From the NCBI GenBank assembly GCA_019695305.1, contig JAIBAG010000003.1, positions 89,814-153,813 on the forward strand: a stretch of 64,000 nt of DNA, read 5' to 3'. The translations under genes and the position numbers were made by a program. Below the pieces are notes generated by a model. It searched no databases. It had not been told where the DNA came from and was given only the letters and a program-made list of their open reading frames with translations. Each line of letters starts with the position of its first letter. Within the stretch, counting starts at the first letter, position 1. The DNA comes from a bacterium. Its GTDB lineage: Bacteria > UBA10199 > JAIBAG01. This document shows positions 32,066-44,598 of this stretch, piece after piece.

Positions 32066-34183
32066 ATGGAAAAATCACCCCTTACAACCCCTGTCCAGTT
32101 TGTAAAAGGCGTTGGGCCCTATATAGCGGGTTTGCTCGAAAAACGGGATGTACGCACCGTGAGTGATTTACTCTATTACTTTCCCTTTAAATATCTCGAT
32201 CGTCGTCAAATTGATACCAGCCGAACGCTGCAAAACGGCCCCAACAAAAGCTTTGTAGGCGAGGTGGTGGGTGTGGGTAGCCGCCCTATGGGGCGTAATT
32301 TTAGGCGCAAGATCTATGAAATGGTTTTAAAAGATCAAACCGGCCTGGTACTTGTGGTGTGGTTTAACGGCAACGAAAAGTATCTAAAAAAACAATACCC
32401 CATTGGTAAAAAGCTGCTGGTTTTTGGAGAATGCCAATATTACAAAAACCACAAACAGTTTACGCACCCCGAAATATCCGAGTGGGATGAAGAAGAAGGG
32501 GCCGCATTGCCACCCATTATACCCGTATATCCACTCACCGAAGGGCTTTATCAAAAAACCATACGCAAAATTATTTTTCATACGCTCGACCAGTATTTAA
32601 AAGATATTGATGATACCAATATAACGGTACGGGCTTCGGGTGAATCTAAAGTAGGGCTTCACGAATCTATTTTGCATCTCCATAAACCACCTGCCGATGC
32701 AAGTATTGACGAATTAAATAATAAAAAAACAATCTGGCACCAGCGGGTTATTTACGATGAACTTTTCTTTTTGCAATTGGGTTTAGCCTTAAAGAAAAGA
32801 GGCTATCAAAAAGAATACGCCGAACCCCTGATTGCTACCTCTAAACAAATGGTTCAAAAAGCTTTGGGACTTGCACCGTTTAAATTAACAGGAGCACAAG
32901 AGAGAGTGGTGAGTGAAATATTTCACGATTTATCCAAAAATCATCCGGCTAACCGTTTGGTGCAAGGCGATGTGGGGAGTGGAAAAACATTTGTAGCCTT
33001 TTTATCGCTTTTGCGTGCTGTAGAAAATGGAGCACAAGGCGTGTTAATGGCACCTACCGAAGTATTAGCCGGACAGCATTTTAAAAATTTAGAGCCGTTG
33101 GCCCTTCAATTGGGTATTTCACTTAAGCTTCTAATGGGGTCTACATCCAAATCTGAAAAGGAGATGATCTACCAAAATATTCAGTTGGGGAAAGTTGACA
33201 TTGTAATTGGTACACATGCGCTTATTCAAGATGATGTTACCTTTAAAAATTTGGGACTTGTGGTTATTGATGAGCAGCATCGTTTTGGTGTGCGTCAGCG
33301 TTTGGCTCTTAAAAATAAGGGGAAGAATGATAAAATAGTGCCGCACATTTTGGTGATGACAGCCACTCCCATACCGCGCACTTTATCGATGACGCTGTAT
33401 GGCGATTTAGACGTGTCGATTATTGACGAAATGCCACAAGGCCGAAAGCCTATTAAAACTTATGTGTATAACGAAAAAATGCGCGAGCGTGCTTACGATT
33501 TAATTCGCAAGGAGCTGGATAAAAAACACCAGGCTTATTTTGTTTATCCGCTTATTGAAGAAAGTGAAAAGATCGATTTAAAAAATGCACAAACCATGTG
33601 TGTGCATTTAAAAGACGTGTTTCAAAGTTATGCAGTTGAACTGTTACACGGGAAAATGAGCGCCGATGAAAAAGATGAGATTATGGCGCGTTTTAAAAAA
33701 GGTGAAATCCATATTCTTGTTTCCACCACGGTGATTGAAGTAGGAGTCGATGTGCCTAATGCAACAGTGATGGTTATTGAACATGCCGAGCGTTTTGGGC
33801 TGTCTCAGCTGCATCAATTGCGCGGACGGGTTGGGCGAGGAGGGCATCAGGGATATTGTTTGCTGCTTGCTGGGTATAAGCGCTCGGAAGAAGCGCGTTT
33901 TCGCTTAAAAGTAATGGAGGATACCAATGATGGTTTTGTGATTTCGGAAGAAGATCTTAAAATAAGAGGGCCTGGAGATTTTTTAGGAACCCGTCAGGCC
34001 GGCATGCCCGAATTGAGGCTTGCTAATCTTGTAACCGACACCAAATTACTGGCGGCAGCCCGTAACAGAGCATTAGAAATAGTTGAAGAAAACCCAACAC
34101 TCGACAAACCAGATTACAGTATATTAAAGAAAATTTTAAAAGATCGCTGGGAAGGAAAGCTGGCCTTGGCCGATGTGTCGTGA
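32066..34183 (+). CDS. recG: ATP-dependent DNA helicase RecG
   Basis: The 705 residues begin with the helix-hairpin-like wedge region (VKGVGPYIAGLLEKRDVRTVSDLLYYFP), then the helicase core: Walker A QGDVGSGKTF, Walker B VIDEQHRFGV (DEQH), TATPIPRTL, and domain 2 with VGVDVPNATVMVIEHAERFGLSQLHQLRGRVGRG. RecG remodels stalled forks and branched DNA. Its stop overlaps the possible GTG start of lipA. No clear Shine-Dalgarno precedes the ATG, and an A/T-rich hairpin (32035-32055) lies just upstream. Confidence 0.96.
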   Translation: MEKSPLTTPVQFVKGVGPYIAGLLEKRDVRTVSDLLYYFPFKYLDRRQIDTSRTLQNGPNKSFVGEVVGVGSRPMGRNFRRKIYEMVLKDQTGLVLVVWFNGNEKYLKKQYPIGKKLLVFGECQYYKNHKQFTHPEISEWDEEEGAALPPIIPVYPLTEGLYQKTIRKIIFHTLDQYLKDIDDTNITVRASGESKVGLHESILHLHKPPADASIDELNNKKTIWHQRVIYDELFFLQLGLALKKRGYQKEYAEPLIATSKQMVQKALGLAPFKLTGAQERVVSEIFHDLSKNHPANRLVQGDVGSGKTFVAFLSLLRAVENGAQGVLMAPTEVLAGQHFKNLEPLALQLGISLKLLMGSTSKSEKEMIYQNIQLGKVDIVIGTHALIQDDVTFKNLGLVVIDEQHRFGVRQRLALKNKGKNDKIVPHILVMTATPIPRTLSMTLYGDLDVSIIDEMPQGRKPIKTYVYNEKMRERAYDLIRKELDKKHQAYFVYPLIEESEKIDLKNAQTMCVHLKDVFQSYAVELLHGKMSADEKDEIMARFKKGEIHILVSTTVIEVGVDVPNATVMVIEHAERFGLSQLHQLRGRVGRGGHQGYCLLLAGYKRSEEARFRLKVMEDTNDGFVISEEDLKIRGPGDFLGTRQAGMPELRLANLVTDTKLLAAARNRALEIVEENPTLDKPDYSILKKILKDRWEGKLALADVS

Positions 34184-34197
34184 TACCCTGTAAATCA

Positions 34198-35073
34198 ATG
34201 AATCAACCACTTAGAAAACCTGAATGGCTTAAAAAGAAACTGCATGCGCAGGGTGTTTTGCCTATGAAAGACCGCCTGCGTGGGCTTAATCTGCATACGG
34301 TTTGCGAAGAAGCGCAATGCCCTAACTTAACCGAATGTTTTTCTAAAGGTGTGGCCACCATCATGATTATGGGCGATACCTGCACGCGTTCCTGTAAATT
34401 TTGTGCTGTAAAAACAGGCCGCCCGGGTAAGCTTGATCCCATGGAACCCAAAAATGTGGCCAACTGGATTGGTAACTTAAATCTCCGTCATGTGGTGATT
34501 ACTTCTGTAGATCGTGATGATTTGCCTGATTTGGGTGCTAATCATTTTGCCGAAACCATTGAGGAAGTAAAAAAAGAACATCCTAAACTCATCGTGGAAG
34601 TACTCACGCCTGATTTTCAAGGAAAAGGCCCACTCATTGAACGCGTGTGTCAGGCCGAGCCTAAAATTTTTAACCATAATCTCGAAACAGTCGAGCGCTT
34701 AACACCATCAGTCCGTTCGGCGGCTAAATACAAGCGTTCGCTGGAAGTGATTAAATGGGTGAAAGATCATCATCCTAAACAAATCACCAAATCGGGCATT
34801 ATGTTGGGTTTGGGCGAACAGGTAGAAGAGGTTTTAAAATCGATGCAAGATCTTAAAGATCACGGCTGCGACCTGTTAACCCTGGGTCAGTATTTGCAAC
34901 CCACCAAAAAGCACTTGGAAGTTAAAGAGTTTATCCATCCCGATCAATTTGAAGATTATAAGATAAAAGGGCTGGAAATGGGCTTTAAGGCCGTTTTTTC
35001 GGGTCCATTTGTGCGTTCGTCGTATTTAGCCGAAAATTTGTATGAGGAGAGTTTAGGTAATTTTGCCTGTTAA
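34198..35073 (+). CDS. lipA: Lipoyl synthase
   Basis: This radical-SAM enzyme has both LipA iron-sulfur sets: CEEAQCPNLTEC (C-x4-C-x5-C) and CTRSCKFC (C-x3-C-x2-C), plus the conserved VRSSYLA near the C-terminus that ligates the auxiliary cluster through Ser. It inserts two sulfurs into octanoyl groups to make lipoate for 2-oxoacid dehydrogenases. I prefer the ATG at 34198; a GTG at 34180 that overlaps the recG stop would add six residues. No lipB is adjacent. Confidence 0.95.
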   Translation: MNQPLRKPEWLKKKLHAQGVLPMKDRLRGLNLHTVCEEAQCPNLTECFSKGVATIMIMGDTCTRSCKFCAVKTGRPGKLDPMEPKNVANWIGNLNLRHVVITSVDRDDLPDLGANHFAETIEEVKKEHPKLIVEVLTPDFQGKGPLIERVCQAEPKIFNHNLETVERLTPSVRSAAKYKRSLEVIKWVKDHHPKQITKSGIMLGLGEQVEEVLKSMQDLKDHGCDLLTLGQYLQPTKKHLEVKEFIHPDQFEDYKIKGLEMGFKAVFSGPFVRSSYLAENLYEESLGNFAC

Positions 35074-35156
35074 ACCCCTCGATACTATTTGATTTCTTTT
35101 AGCTTTTTAGCTAATACTACTGAGCAGTTCAAATCCTTCTATACACTATCCCCAAG

Positions 35157-35184
35157 CCTGCTCAGTACTAGCAGGGTCTTTTTT
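35157..35184 (+). terminator. Probable terminator between lipA and alaC
   Basis: CCTGCT-cagtact-AGCAGG is followed by GTCTTTTTT. The stem is only 6 bp. The remaining intergenic sequence (35074-35219) shows no other clear structure. Confidence 0.55.
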
Positions 35185-35219
35185 AGTGTTAGAACTAATG
35201 ACCTGCTTGTCCCCAAACC

Positions 35220-36401
35220 ATGAAACTCGATTTTCCTCGTTTAAAACGTCTTCCTCCTTACGTATTGGCGCAAGTGACAAGCCAGATGGCCGATCAGCGT
35301 AAAAAAGGGGATGATGTGATTAATTTAGGGATGGGTAATCCCGATCTTTCTACCCCGCAACATATTGTTGATAAGCTTGTTGAAGCGGCCAAAAAACCTA
35401 AAAATCATCGCTATTCTGTGTCGCGTGGTATTCCCAAACTGCGTCAGGCTATTTGCAAATGGTACAAACGCCGTTTTGATGTTGATCTCGATTGGGACAC
35501 CGAAGCTATTGCTACCATGGGAGCCAAAGAAGGTCTTTCGCATATGATTTTGGCTGTGACCCAGCCGGGCGATATTGTGCTGGTGCCTAATCCCAGTTAT
35601 CCCATTCATTTGTACGCGGCTGTTATTGCCGGTGCCGATATCCGTGGTATCCGTATGGATAACATGGATGATTTTTTCCCGGCTCTTGAGCGCTCGCTTA
35701 AAACAATTTTTCCAAAACCAAAATTTATCATCGTTTCTTTTCCTTCTAACCCCACAACGCATGTGGTGGAACTGCCGTTTTTTGAAGAGCTGGTGCGTTT
35801 TGCCAAAGCGAACGATATTTTTGTGATTCACGATTTTGCATATGCCGATACGGTATTTGACGGTTACAAAGCGCCCAGCATTCTTCAGGTAAAAGGGGCC
35901 AAGGATGTAGCTGTTGAACTTACCTCGCTTTCTAAGAGCTACAGTATGCCCGGTTGGCGTGTGGGTTTTGTATGTGGGAACCGCGAAATTATTGGCGCGT
36001 TGCAAAAAATTAAAAGTTATTTCGACTACGGGATGTTTCAGCCTGTACAAATTGCAGCTACGGTGGCGCTTGATGGCCCCGATAAATGTGTATGGGAAGG
36101 AACGGCTATTTATCAAAAACGCCGCGATGTGTTGTGCGAAGGTTTAACCAAAGCTGGCTGGCCTATTGAAAAACCAAAAGCTACCATGTTTGTGTGGGCA
36201 AAAATCCCCGAGAAATTTAAAGACATGGGATCGCTTGAATTTAGCAAATTACTTTTGGCCAAAGCCAAAGTGTGTGTGTCGCCAGGTATTGGTTTTGGTG
36301 AATACGGTGAAGGCTATGTACGCTTTGCCCTGGTAGAAAACGAAAAACGTATCCGTCAGGCGGTAACGGGTATTAAAAAATTATTACAGAGTAAAAAGTA
36401 A
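35220..36401 (+). CDS. alaC: PLP-dependent aminotransferase (glutamate-pyruvate type, AlaC-like)
   Basis: This 393-residue fold-type I aminotransferase has [50 protein letters not shown] and the PLP lysine in [15 protein letters not shown]. These blocks match E. coli AlaC closely by memory (RLPPYV start, [25 protein letters not shown]). It makes alanine from pyruvate with glutamate; some relatives act on other keto acids. Two bases separate it from hom, giving an alaC-hom-thrC operon. Confidence 0.9.
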   Translation: MKLDFPRLKRLPPYVLAQVTSQMADQRKKGDDVINLGMGNPDLSTPQHIVDKLVEAAKKPKNHRYSVSRGIPKLRQAICKWYKRRFDVDLDWDTEAIATMGAKEGLSHMILAVTQPGDIVLVPNPSYPIHLYAAVIAGADIRGIRMDNMDDFFPALERSLKTIFPKPKFIIVSFPSNPTTHVVELPFFEELVRFAKANDIFVIHDFAYADTVFDGYKAPSILQVKGAKDVAVELTSLSKSYSMPGWRVGFVCGNREIIGALQKIKSYFDYGMFQPVQIAATVALDGPDKCVWEGTAIYQKRRDVLCEGLTKAGWPIEKPKATMFVWAKIPEKFKDMGSLEFSKLLLAKAKVCVSPGIGFGEYGEGYVRFALVENEKRIRQAVTGIKKLLQSKK

Positions 36402-36403
36402 TT

Positions 36404-37714
36404 ATGTCACGTACACCTCAAATTAATATTGGTCTTTTTGGATTAGGCACCGTGGGTTCTCAGGTTCACGAAATTTTGGTGAAGAACAAAGAACTGTTGT
36501 CCCGCAAATTAGGTTTTCCGCTGCATCTAAAAAAAATCTGTGAGCCTGATAGTAAAAAAATAAAACAGTTTAATATTCCGGCCTCTATGGCTGCTACCAA
36601 GCCTGCCGAACTTTTGGATGATCCTGAAATTTCTATTATTGTAGAACTGATTGGCGATAAGCCTGTGGCACTCGAAATTATGAAGCATGCTTTAAGTCTT
36701 GGTAAGCATGTTGTGACAGCCAATAAAGCTATTCTTGCGCATCATGGTCCCGAACTCTACAAAGCGGCTGCCGAACATGAAGTGGATATTTTGTTTGAAG
36801 CTGCTGTGGCTGGTGCTATTCCTATTTTACGTTCCATCCGCGAAGGCTTTGTGGCCGACCGTATTGTAAAAGTGTTGGGTATTATTAACGGCACTTCCAA
36901 TTACATACTCTCTGGCATGGCGCATGATAAAAAAGATTTTGCAACTGTGTTAGCAGAAGCTCAGAAAAGTGGTTATGCCGAAGCTGATCCTACGGCGGAT
37001 ATTGAAGGGATCGATCCTACTCATAAGATTACTATCTTAACAGCTTTAGCTTATGGTCAACTTGTGCCCGTTGATAAAGTGTATCGCGAAGGGATTACTC
37101 AAATTACTCCACACGATTTTGCTATGGCCGAACGTTTTGGTTTTGCTATTAAACTTTTAGGAATTTCTAAAATGCGCGACAATGGTGCGCTTGAAGTGCG
37201 TGTTCATCCAACCCTTGTACCTAAAACCCATTCACTGGCTCCTGTAGACGGTGCTTTTAATGCGGTGATGGTAGAAGGCGAAAAACTCGGCAGTTCTCTT
37301 TTTTATGGGATGGGTGCCGGTGGCCCCCCTACAGCAACGGCTGTGGTGGCCGATATCGTCGAGATCGCCCGTAATTTGGCTAATCAAGTGCCCGGTGTTC
37401 CACCGCTTGGATATAAAATTGAAGAAATTCAAAAGGCCAAGCTTGTGCCCATGGACGATATTGAAAGCGAGTATTACCTGCGTTTTAATGTACAGGATAA
37501 ACCCGGCGTGTTGGCTAAAATTTCGGCTATTTTGGGACAAAATAATATCAGCATTTCATCACTAGAGCAGGAAGGCTTGCCCAATGGATCTGCCGTGCCC
37601 ATTGTAATTTTAACCCACAAGGCTTTGGAAAAAAATGTTCAAGCTTCTATTAAAGAAATAGATAAACTTAATTTTATGACGGCCAAAACTTTTTTACTGA
37701 GGATCGAACGCTAA
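36404..37714 (+). CDS. hom: Homoserine dehydrogenase
   Basis: The 436-residue protein has an NAD(P)-binding N-terminus (IGLFGLGTVGSQV), the ANKAILAHHG segment, catalytic region AAVAGAIPILRSIREG with GIINGTSNYILSGM, YAEADPTADIEGIDPTHK, and a C-terminal ACT domain (about 350-436, starting FNVQDKPGVLAKISAIL) that senses threonine. It reduces aspartate semialdehyde to homoserine. Its TAA shares a base with the thrC ATG. Confidence 0.95.
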   Translation: MSRTPQINIGLFGLGTVGSQVHEILVKNKELLSRKLGFPLHLKKICEPDSKKIKQFNIPASMAATKPAELLDDPEISIIVELIGDKPVALEIMKHALSLGKHVVTANKAILAHHGPELYKAAAEHEVDILFEAAVAGAIPILRSIREGFVADRIVKVLGIINGTSNYILSGMAHDKKDFATVLAEAQKSGYAEADPTADIEGIDPTHKITILTALAYGQLVPVDKVYREGITQITPHDFAMAERFGFAIKLLGISKMRDNGALEVRVHPTLVPKTHSLAPVDGAFNAVMVEGEKLGSSLFYGMGAGGPPTATAVVADIVEIARNLANQVPGVPPLGYKIEEIQKAKLVPMDDIESEYYLRFNVQDKPGVLAKISAILGQNNISISSLEQEGLPNGSAVPIVILTHKALEKNVQASIKEIDKLNFMTAKTFLLRIER

Positions 37715-38763
37715 TGTATCAAGGACTGATCCACCGTTACCGCGATTTTTTACCTATCGACGATAAATCCATCATCACACTCCACGAAGGAGCTACTCCT
37801 CTTTTGCGCGCCAAAAATCTGGAAGATGAACTCAAATATGATGGAGAAATTTATCTCAAATACGAGGGCATGAACCCTACAGGTTCGTTTAAAGACCGCG
37901 GTATGACTTATGCGGTATCGAAAGCAGTAGAGGAGGGTGCAAAAGCCATTATTTGTGCCTCTACTGGTAATACCTCGGCTTCGGCCGCAGCTTATGCAGC
38001 AAAAGCTAAAATTCAGTGCGTAGTTTTAATCCCTCATGGTAATATTGCTTTGGGAAAATTGTCGCAAGCCATGATGCATGGAGCGACAGTGGTAGAAATT
38101 AAAGGTAACTTTGATGAAGCTTTAGAACTTGTGCGTGTGATGGGTACTACACATCCAATTCACATTGTGAATTCAATCAACCCTTTCCGTTTACAGGGGC
38201 AAAAAACAGCCGCGTTTGAAATTTGTGAAGATTTAGGCCGTGCTCCGGACTATCATTTTATTCCTGTTGGCAATGCGGGCAATATTACTGCTTACTGGAT
38301 GGGCTATAACGAGTATTTTAATCTTAAAAAAGTTTCTTCCAAACCGGTGATGATGGGTTTTCAGGCCAGCGGGGCTGCTCCGCTTGTGTCGGGCAAAGTT
38401 GTAAAAAATCCCGAAACCATTGCCACGGCCATTAGAATTGGTAATCCGGCTTCCTGGAAGCAGGCTATAGCTGCACGCGATGCGTCAGGCGGAATTATTG
38501 ACAAAGTGACCGACCGTGAGATAGTGAATGCTTATAAGCTTTTAGGAAAAATAGAGGGAGTTTTCTGTGAACCGGCCTCGGCCACATCGGTTGCCGGCTT
38601 CATAAAACTCATCAAAGAAAAACGCTTTGAGCAAGGAAAAACTATCGTTTGTACATTAACGGGTCATGGTTTAAAAGATCCAGACACGGCGATTAAGAAT
38701 TCAGTGAAGCCTTTGCGTTCGAAAGCGACGATTAAAGATTTAGAAAAAGTTTTAAAATTATGA
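37714..38763 (+). CDS. thrC: Threonine synthase
   Basis: This 349-residue fold-type II PLP enzyme of the short form has the PLP Lys in NPTGSFKDRGMTYAV, the STGNTSASAAAYAAKA phosphate-binding loop and VGNAGNITAYWMGY. It converts O-phosphohomoserine to threonine. Translation is coupled to hom by a one-base overlap (TAATG). A homoserine kinase is not in the window. Confidence 0.94.
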   Translation: MYQGLIHRYRDFLPIDDKSIITLHEGATPLLRAKNLEDELKYDGEIYLKYEGMNPTGSFKDRGMTYAVSKAVEEGAKAIICASTGNTSASAAAYAAKAKIQCVVLIPHGNIALGKLSQAMMHGATVVEIKGNFDEALELVRVMGTTHPIHIVNSINPFRLQGQKTAAFEICEDLGRAPDYHFIPVGNAGNITAYWMGYNEYFNLKKVSSKPVMMGFQASGAAPLVSGKVVKNPETIATAIRIGNPASWKQAIAARDASGGIIDKVTDREIVNAYKLLGKIEGVFCEPASATSVAGFIKLIKEKRFEQGKTIVCTLTGHGLKDPDTAIKNSVKPLRSKATIKDLEKVLKL

Positions 38764-38812
38764 GGTAGGGGCAGGCACGTGCGCAAGCTTACGGTGTCTG
38801 CTCTCTAAAATT

Positions 38813-39763
38813 ATGGATCGTAATTTAGCAATGGAAGTTGTGCGTGCCACCGAAGCGGCCGCTATTTTTTGTGCCCGTCTCATGGGTAAAGGCGATAATA
38901 ATGCGGCCGATCAGGAAGCTGTGGATGCCATGCGCAAGGTTTTAAACTCCATCAACATTGACGGAACGGTGGTTATTGGAGAGGGTGAACGTGATGAAGC
39001 TCCCATGTTGTATATTGGTGAAAAAGTTGGTTTGGGTGGTAGTAAGGCCGATATTGCTCTTGATCCTTTAGAAGGAACCAATTTGTGTGCTTCGGGTGGC
39101 CCGGGTGCTATTTCAGTTATTGCCATGGCCGAGCATGGAAAGTTTTTACATGCACCTGATACTTACATGGAAAAAATTGCGGTAGGTCGTAGTGCACGCG
39201 GCGCCATTGATTTATCCAAATCACCCACACATAATTTGCGCGAAATTGCGAAAGCTAAAAAATGTGCGGTGAATGATTTAACGGTTATTATTCTCGATCG
39301 TCCTCGTCACGAAGATCTTATTCGCGAAGCCCGTGAAGCTGGAGCCCGTATTAAATTGATAGGAGATGGTGATGTGTCGGGAGCTATTTCTACCTGTTTT
39401 AAACAGTCGGGTGTGGATGTTCTCATGGGTACAGGTGGGGCGCCAGAAGGTGTAATTTCGGCGGCGGCTTTACGTTGTGTAGAAGGTGATTTTCAGGGAC
39501 GTCTTAAATTCCGCAACAACGAAGAACGTGAACGTGCAAAAAAGATGGGTATCACTGACGAAGATAAAATTTACAGCATTGACGATTTAGCCAGCGGCGA
39601 TGTGATGTTTGCCGCAACGGGTGTTACTAATGGAGACTTTTTAAAGGGTGTTCGTTATTTTGGTGGTGGTGCTACAACGCATTCGGTTGTGATGCGCAGT
39701 AAATCGGGAACCATACGGTTTATTAAAACACGGCATCATTTTGACAGAAAACCAACTTTTTAG
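38813..39763 (+). CDS. glpX: Class II fructose-1,6-bisphosphatase
   Basis: The 316 residues show the GlpX pattern: RNLAMEVVRATEAAA, GKGDNNAADQEAVDAMR, VVIGEGERDEAPML with metal ligands, DPLEGTNLCASGGPGAISV and MGTGGAPEGVISAAALRC. It dephosphorylates fructose-1,6-bisphosphate in gluconeogenesis. It follows thrC after 49 bases and precedes a palindromic repeat. Confidence 0.95.
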   Translation: MDRNLAMEVVRATEAAAIFCARLMGKGDNNAADQEAVDAMRKVLNSINIDGTVVIGEGERDEAPMLYIGEKVGLGGSKADIALDPLEGTNLCASGGPGAISVIAMAEHGKFLHAPDTYMEKIAVGRSARGAIDLSKSPTHNLREIAKAKKCAVNDLTVIILDRPRHEDLIREAREAGARIKLIGDGDVSGAISTCFKQSGVDVLMGTGGAPEGVISAAALRCVEGDFQGRLKFRNNEERERAKKMGITDEDKIYSIDDLASGDVMFAATGVTNGDFLKGVRYFGGGATTHSVVMRSKSGTIRFIKTRHHFDRKPTF

Positions 39764-39850
39764 CTGGTGGATTGTGAATGGTGTATGGTGAATGGAAAAG
39801 AGAGCTCTCTTACTATTCACTATCCACTATCAACCATCCACTTCTTCAAC
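39762..39850 (+). repeat. Palindromic repeat element, family R3, second copy
   Basis: Left arm ggtggattgtgaatggtg and right arm caaccatccact are imperfect inverted copies around an AGAGAGCTCTCT centre. Like the copy at 23512 it fills an intergenic gap and stops just before the next start codon (six bases here). Confidence 0.8.
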
Positions 39851-40282
39851 ATGGCTCAAGTTCAAGAAAAAATTGAAATTAATGCTTCACCTAAAGCATG
39901 TTTTGACGTGATTACCGATTACGAAAGTTACACAGAGTTTTGCAAGGAAACTAAAGATGTGAAGTTAGGAAAAAAATCGGGTTCTTCCCAGGAAGTTACG
40001 TTTACTGTCGAGCTCATGAAAAAAGTGACTTATACTTTAAAAATGACGGGTAAATCTCCAAGCTCTATAAAATGGTCGTTTGTTGATGGCGATGACATTA
40101 TTAAAAAAAATCAGGGCGAATGGATTTTGGAGGAAGTAAAAAAGGGTGTTACCAAAGCTACCTATGTAGTGGATATAGAATTGGGAATCCCGGTGCCAGG
40201 TTTAATTCAGAAAAAACTGATAAGCTCAAGTCTTCCCGGCATGCTTAAATCGTTTAAAAAGAGAATTGAAGAATCGCTTTAA
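39851..40282 (+). CDS. SRPBCC / START-like (COQ10-type polyketide cyclase) protein
   Basis: I start at the ATG at 39851 (143 aa). The longer frame back to 39767 translates the repeat element and is not part of the fold. The sequence begins QVQEKIEINASPKACFDVITDYESYTEF, the typical first strand and helices of SRPBCC lipid-binding proteins, and ends in the long C-terminal helix LPGMLKSFKKRIEESL. Members bind hydrophobic ligands such as quinones. Ligand unknown. Confidence 0.82.
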   Translation: MAQVQEKIEINASPKACFDVITDYESYTEFCKETKDVKLGKKSGSSQEVTFTVELMKKVTYTLKMTGKSPSSIKWSFVDGDDIIKKNQGEWILEEVKKGVTKATYVVDIELGIPVPGLIQKKLISSSLPGMLKSFKKRIEESL

Positions 40283-40283
40283 T

Positions 40284-40625
40284 ATGGAAACTAAAACCAA
40301 CATCTCACTGGCCAGTTTTGCCAAAAAAGTAGTGTTTGCAAGCCTTGGCTCGGCATCTATGGCTAAAAAGGCTTTTGCCGAATCTAACATCACTGGCGAT
40401 TTTGTGAATGGTTTACTCTCTAAAGTTGAAAAAAATAAAGACGTGCTGGTAGAAATGCTGGCCAAAGAGGTTTCCAAATTTTTAGAAAAAGTAAACGTAG
40501 GCGAAGAAATTGCCAAAGCTGTAAAAGGCTTGGTAATTAATGTAAGTGCCTCGGTTGACTTTGACAGTAAAACTGGCAAATCAAAGAGCCGTATTACCCG
40601 CGCTACAGCTAGCAAGAAAAAATAA
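40284..40625 (+). CDS. Small helical protein, unknown (phasin-like composition)
   Basis: I start at the ATG at 40284, one base after the upstream stop; a TTG at 40266 is less likely. The 113 residues are amphipathic helices rich in Lys, Ala and Val (FAKKVVFASLGSASMAKKAF, LAKEVSKFLEKVNVGEEIAK) with a basic tail ending ASKKK. The composition recalls granule-associated phasin-like proteins, but no signature is visible. It probably belongs to the same transcript as the SRPBCC gene. Confidence 0.65.
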   Translation: METKTNISLASFAKKVVFASLGSASMAKKAFAESNITGDFVNGLLSKVEKNKDVLVEMLAKEVSKFLEKVNVGEEIAKAVKGLVINVSASVDFDSKTGKSKSRITRATASKKK

Positions 40626-40649
40626 TATCTTATCCAAAGTAAAACAATA

Positions 40650-41447
40650 TTAATTTAAAGTTTCAAAAAGTTTTTTTAATTCTTTGAACGTGTTTTTTAC
40701 TTCTTTTATAGCTTCTGTTTTTATGTCTTCGGCATTTTTATGTGCATAGCCAGAAACGAAAGCGGTGTAAAAAGAAGGCGTTGTATTTGAATAAAATTCA
40801 ACCGTATAAACATTAGAAGTGCCAGGCTTTAATTTAAAACTCATGGAGCCGGTGCATTTTTCAAAGGATGTGTTCACATCAATGCCAAAAGAAAATGTTT
40901 TGCTTTGATATATTCCGGGATCCCCTGTTTTTTCCCAACTTACTATAGTGCTGTCGCTTTGCTTTTTAATGGTAAATTTAACTTGATAACCAATAAAGGC
41001 ATCAATCAGGCTTCCATCATAAAATAAGTAATAAATGATTTCGTTGTTTGATGGTCTTTGAATGGATTCTACTGATAAAGAAGGGGTTATTTTTTTATAA
41101 TTGCTTACTCCATCACCTGCGGTCAGCGTAATGACACCGATGGCACGGTCAAGATTTGGAATGGTCATTTCAGTATTCATGTACACTTCATAATTGAGCG
41201 TACTTAAGTTGAAGGTTCCGTGATACCAAACAGGGTCTGTGTCTGTACCAATATTTGTCCAAAAAGTGGCGCTATCGCTGGTTCCCGTGGCCTGTTGTGT
41301 TAAAACCGGATGTCAAACCGGAAGCGGGGAGCCTCCAAATTCTTCTGGCAATTTAGAAGGAGTAAAGTTTTGCTCTAATTCAGGGGCAAAAGGTGTGATG
41401 AAAACAGGGTTATTACTTAACGAAACAGGGGCTATGGGCTTTATCAT
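40650..41447 (-). pseudogene. Unknown gene interrupted by an in-frame TGA at codon 45
   Basis: An ATG at 41447 with a good AAGGGAG ribosome site opens a frame of 44 codons (starting MIKPIAPVSLSNNP) that stops at TGA (41313-41315). The same frame then continues without a stop for 220 codons to 40650. The region just after the TGA reads HPVLTQQATGTSDSATFW and TDPVWYHGTFNLSTLNYEVY, which looks like ordinary beta-rich protein. The internal GTG/ATG starts used by an automatic caller (41186) have no ribosome site. The C-terminus is a charged helix (IKEVKNTFKELKKLF). I recognise no family. It is a recent nonsense mutation, a sequence error or a recoded gene. Confidence 0.72.
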
Positions 41448-41546
41448 AAGAACTCCCTTTCCCCCATGCCCATGGTTGATCTATTCCTTACGCAATGCAG
41501 CATTTTATTGCAATAGGGATTTCTCTTAAAAATCATTATTTTATAA

Positions 41547-41564
41547 GGATAAAACTTTATCCTG
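41547..41564 (+). other. Short palindrome in the leader of the lipoprotein gene
   Basis: AGGATAAA-ac-TTTATCCT forms a perfect hairpin or operator about 90 bases upstream of the next start codon. It lacks a T-run. Nothing else in 41448-41654 is recognised apart from a GAGGAA ribosome site near 41645. Confidence 0.4.
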
Positions 41565-41654
41565 TAAGCTTTTCTTTCCAGCTTATTTTTAGCAACTTTT
41601 GCAATAAAAATCCGATAAGTATGCTATGGGCCGGAGAACACAGAGGAATTTTTT

Positions 41655-44588
<2,934 letters not shown>

Positions 44589-44598
44589 AGGGGGACAT

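Noticed and set aside
35325..36116. 263-residue minus-strand frame inside alaC
   Set aside because: It is antisense to a well-conserved aminotransferase and shows no recognisable motif.
41270..41330. Selenocysteine insertion at the in-frame TGA
   Set aside because: No convincing SECIS-like hairpin with a GU-containing apical loop follows the TGA, and the flanks do not resemble a known selenoprotein.
41239..41529. 96-residue plus-strand frame
   Set aside because: It lies opposite the 5' part of the interrupted minus-strand gene, and its composition is not protein-like.
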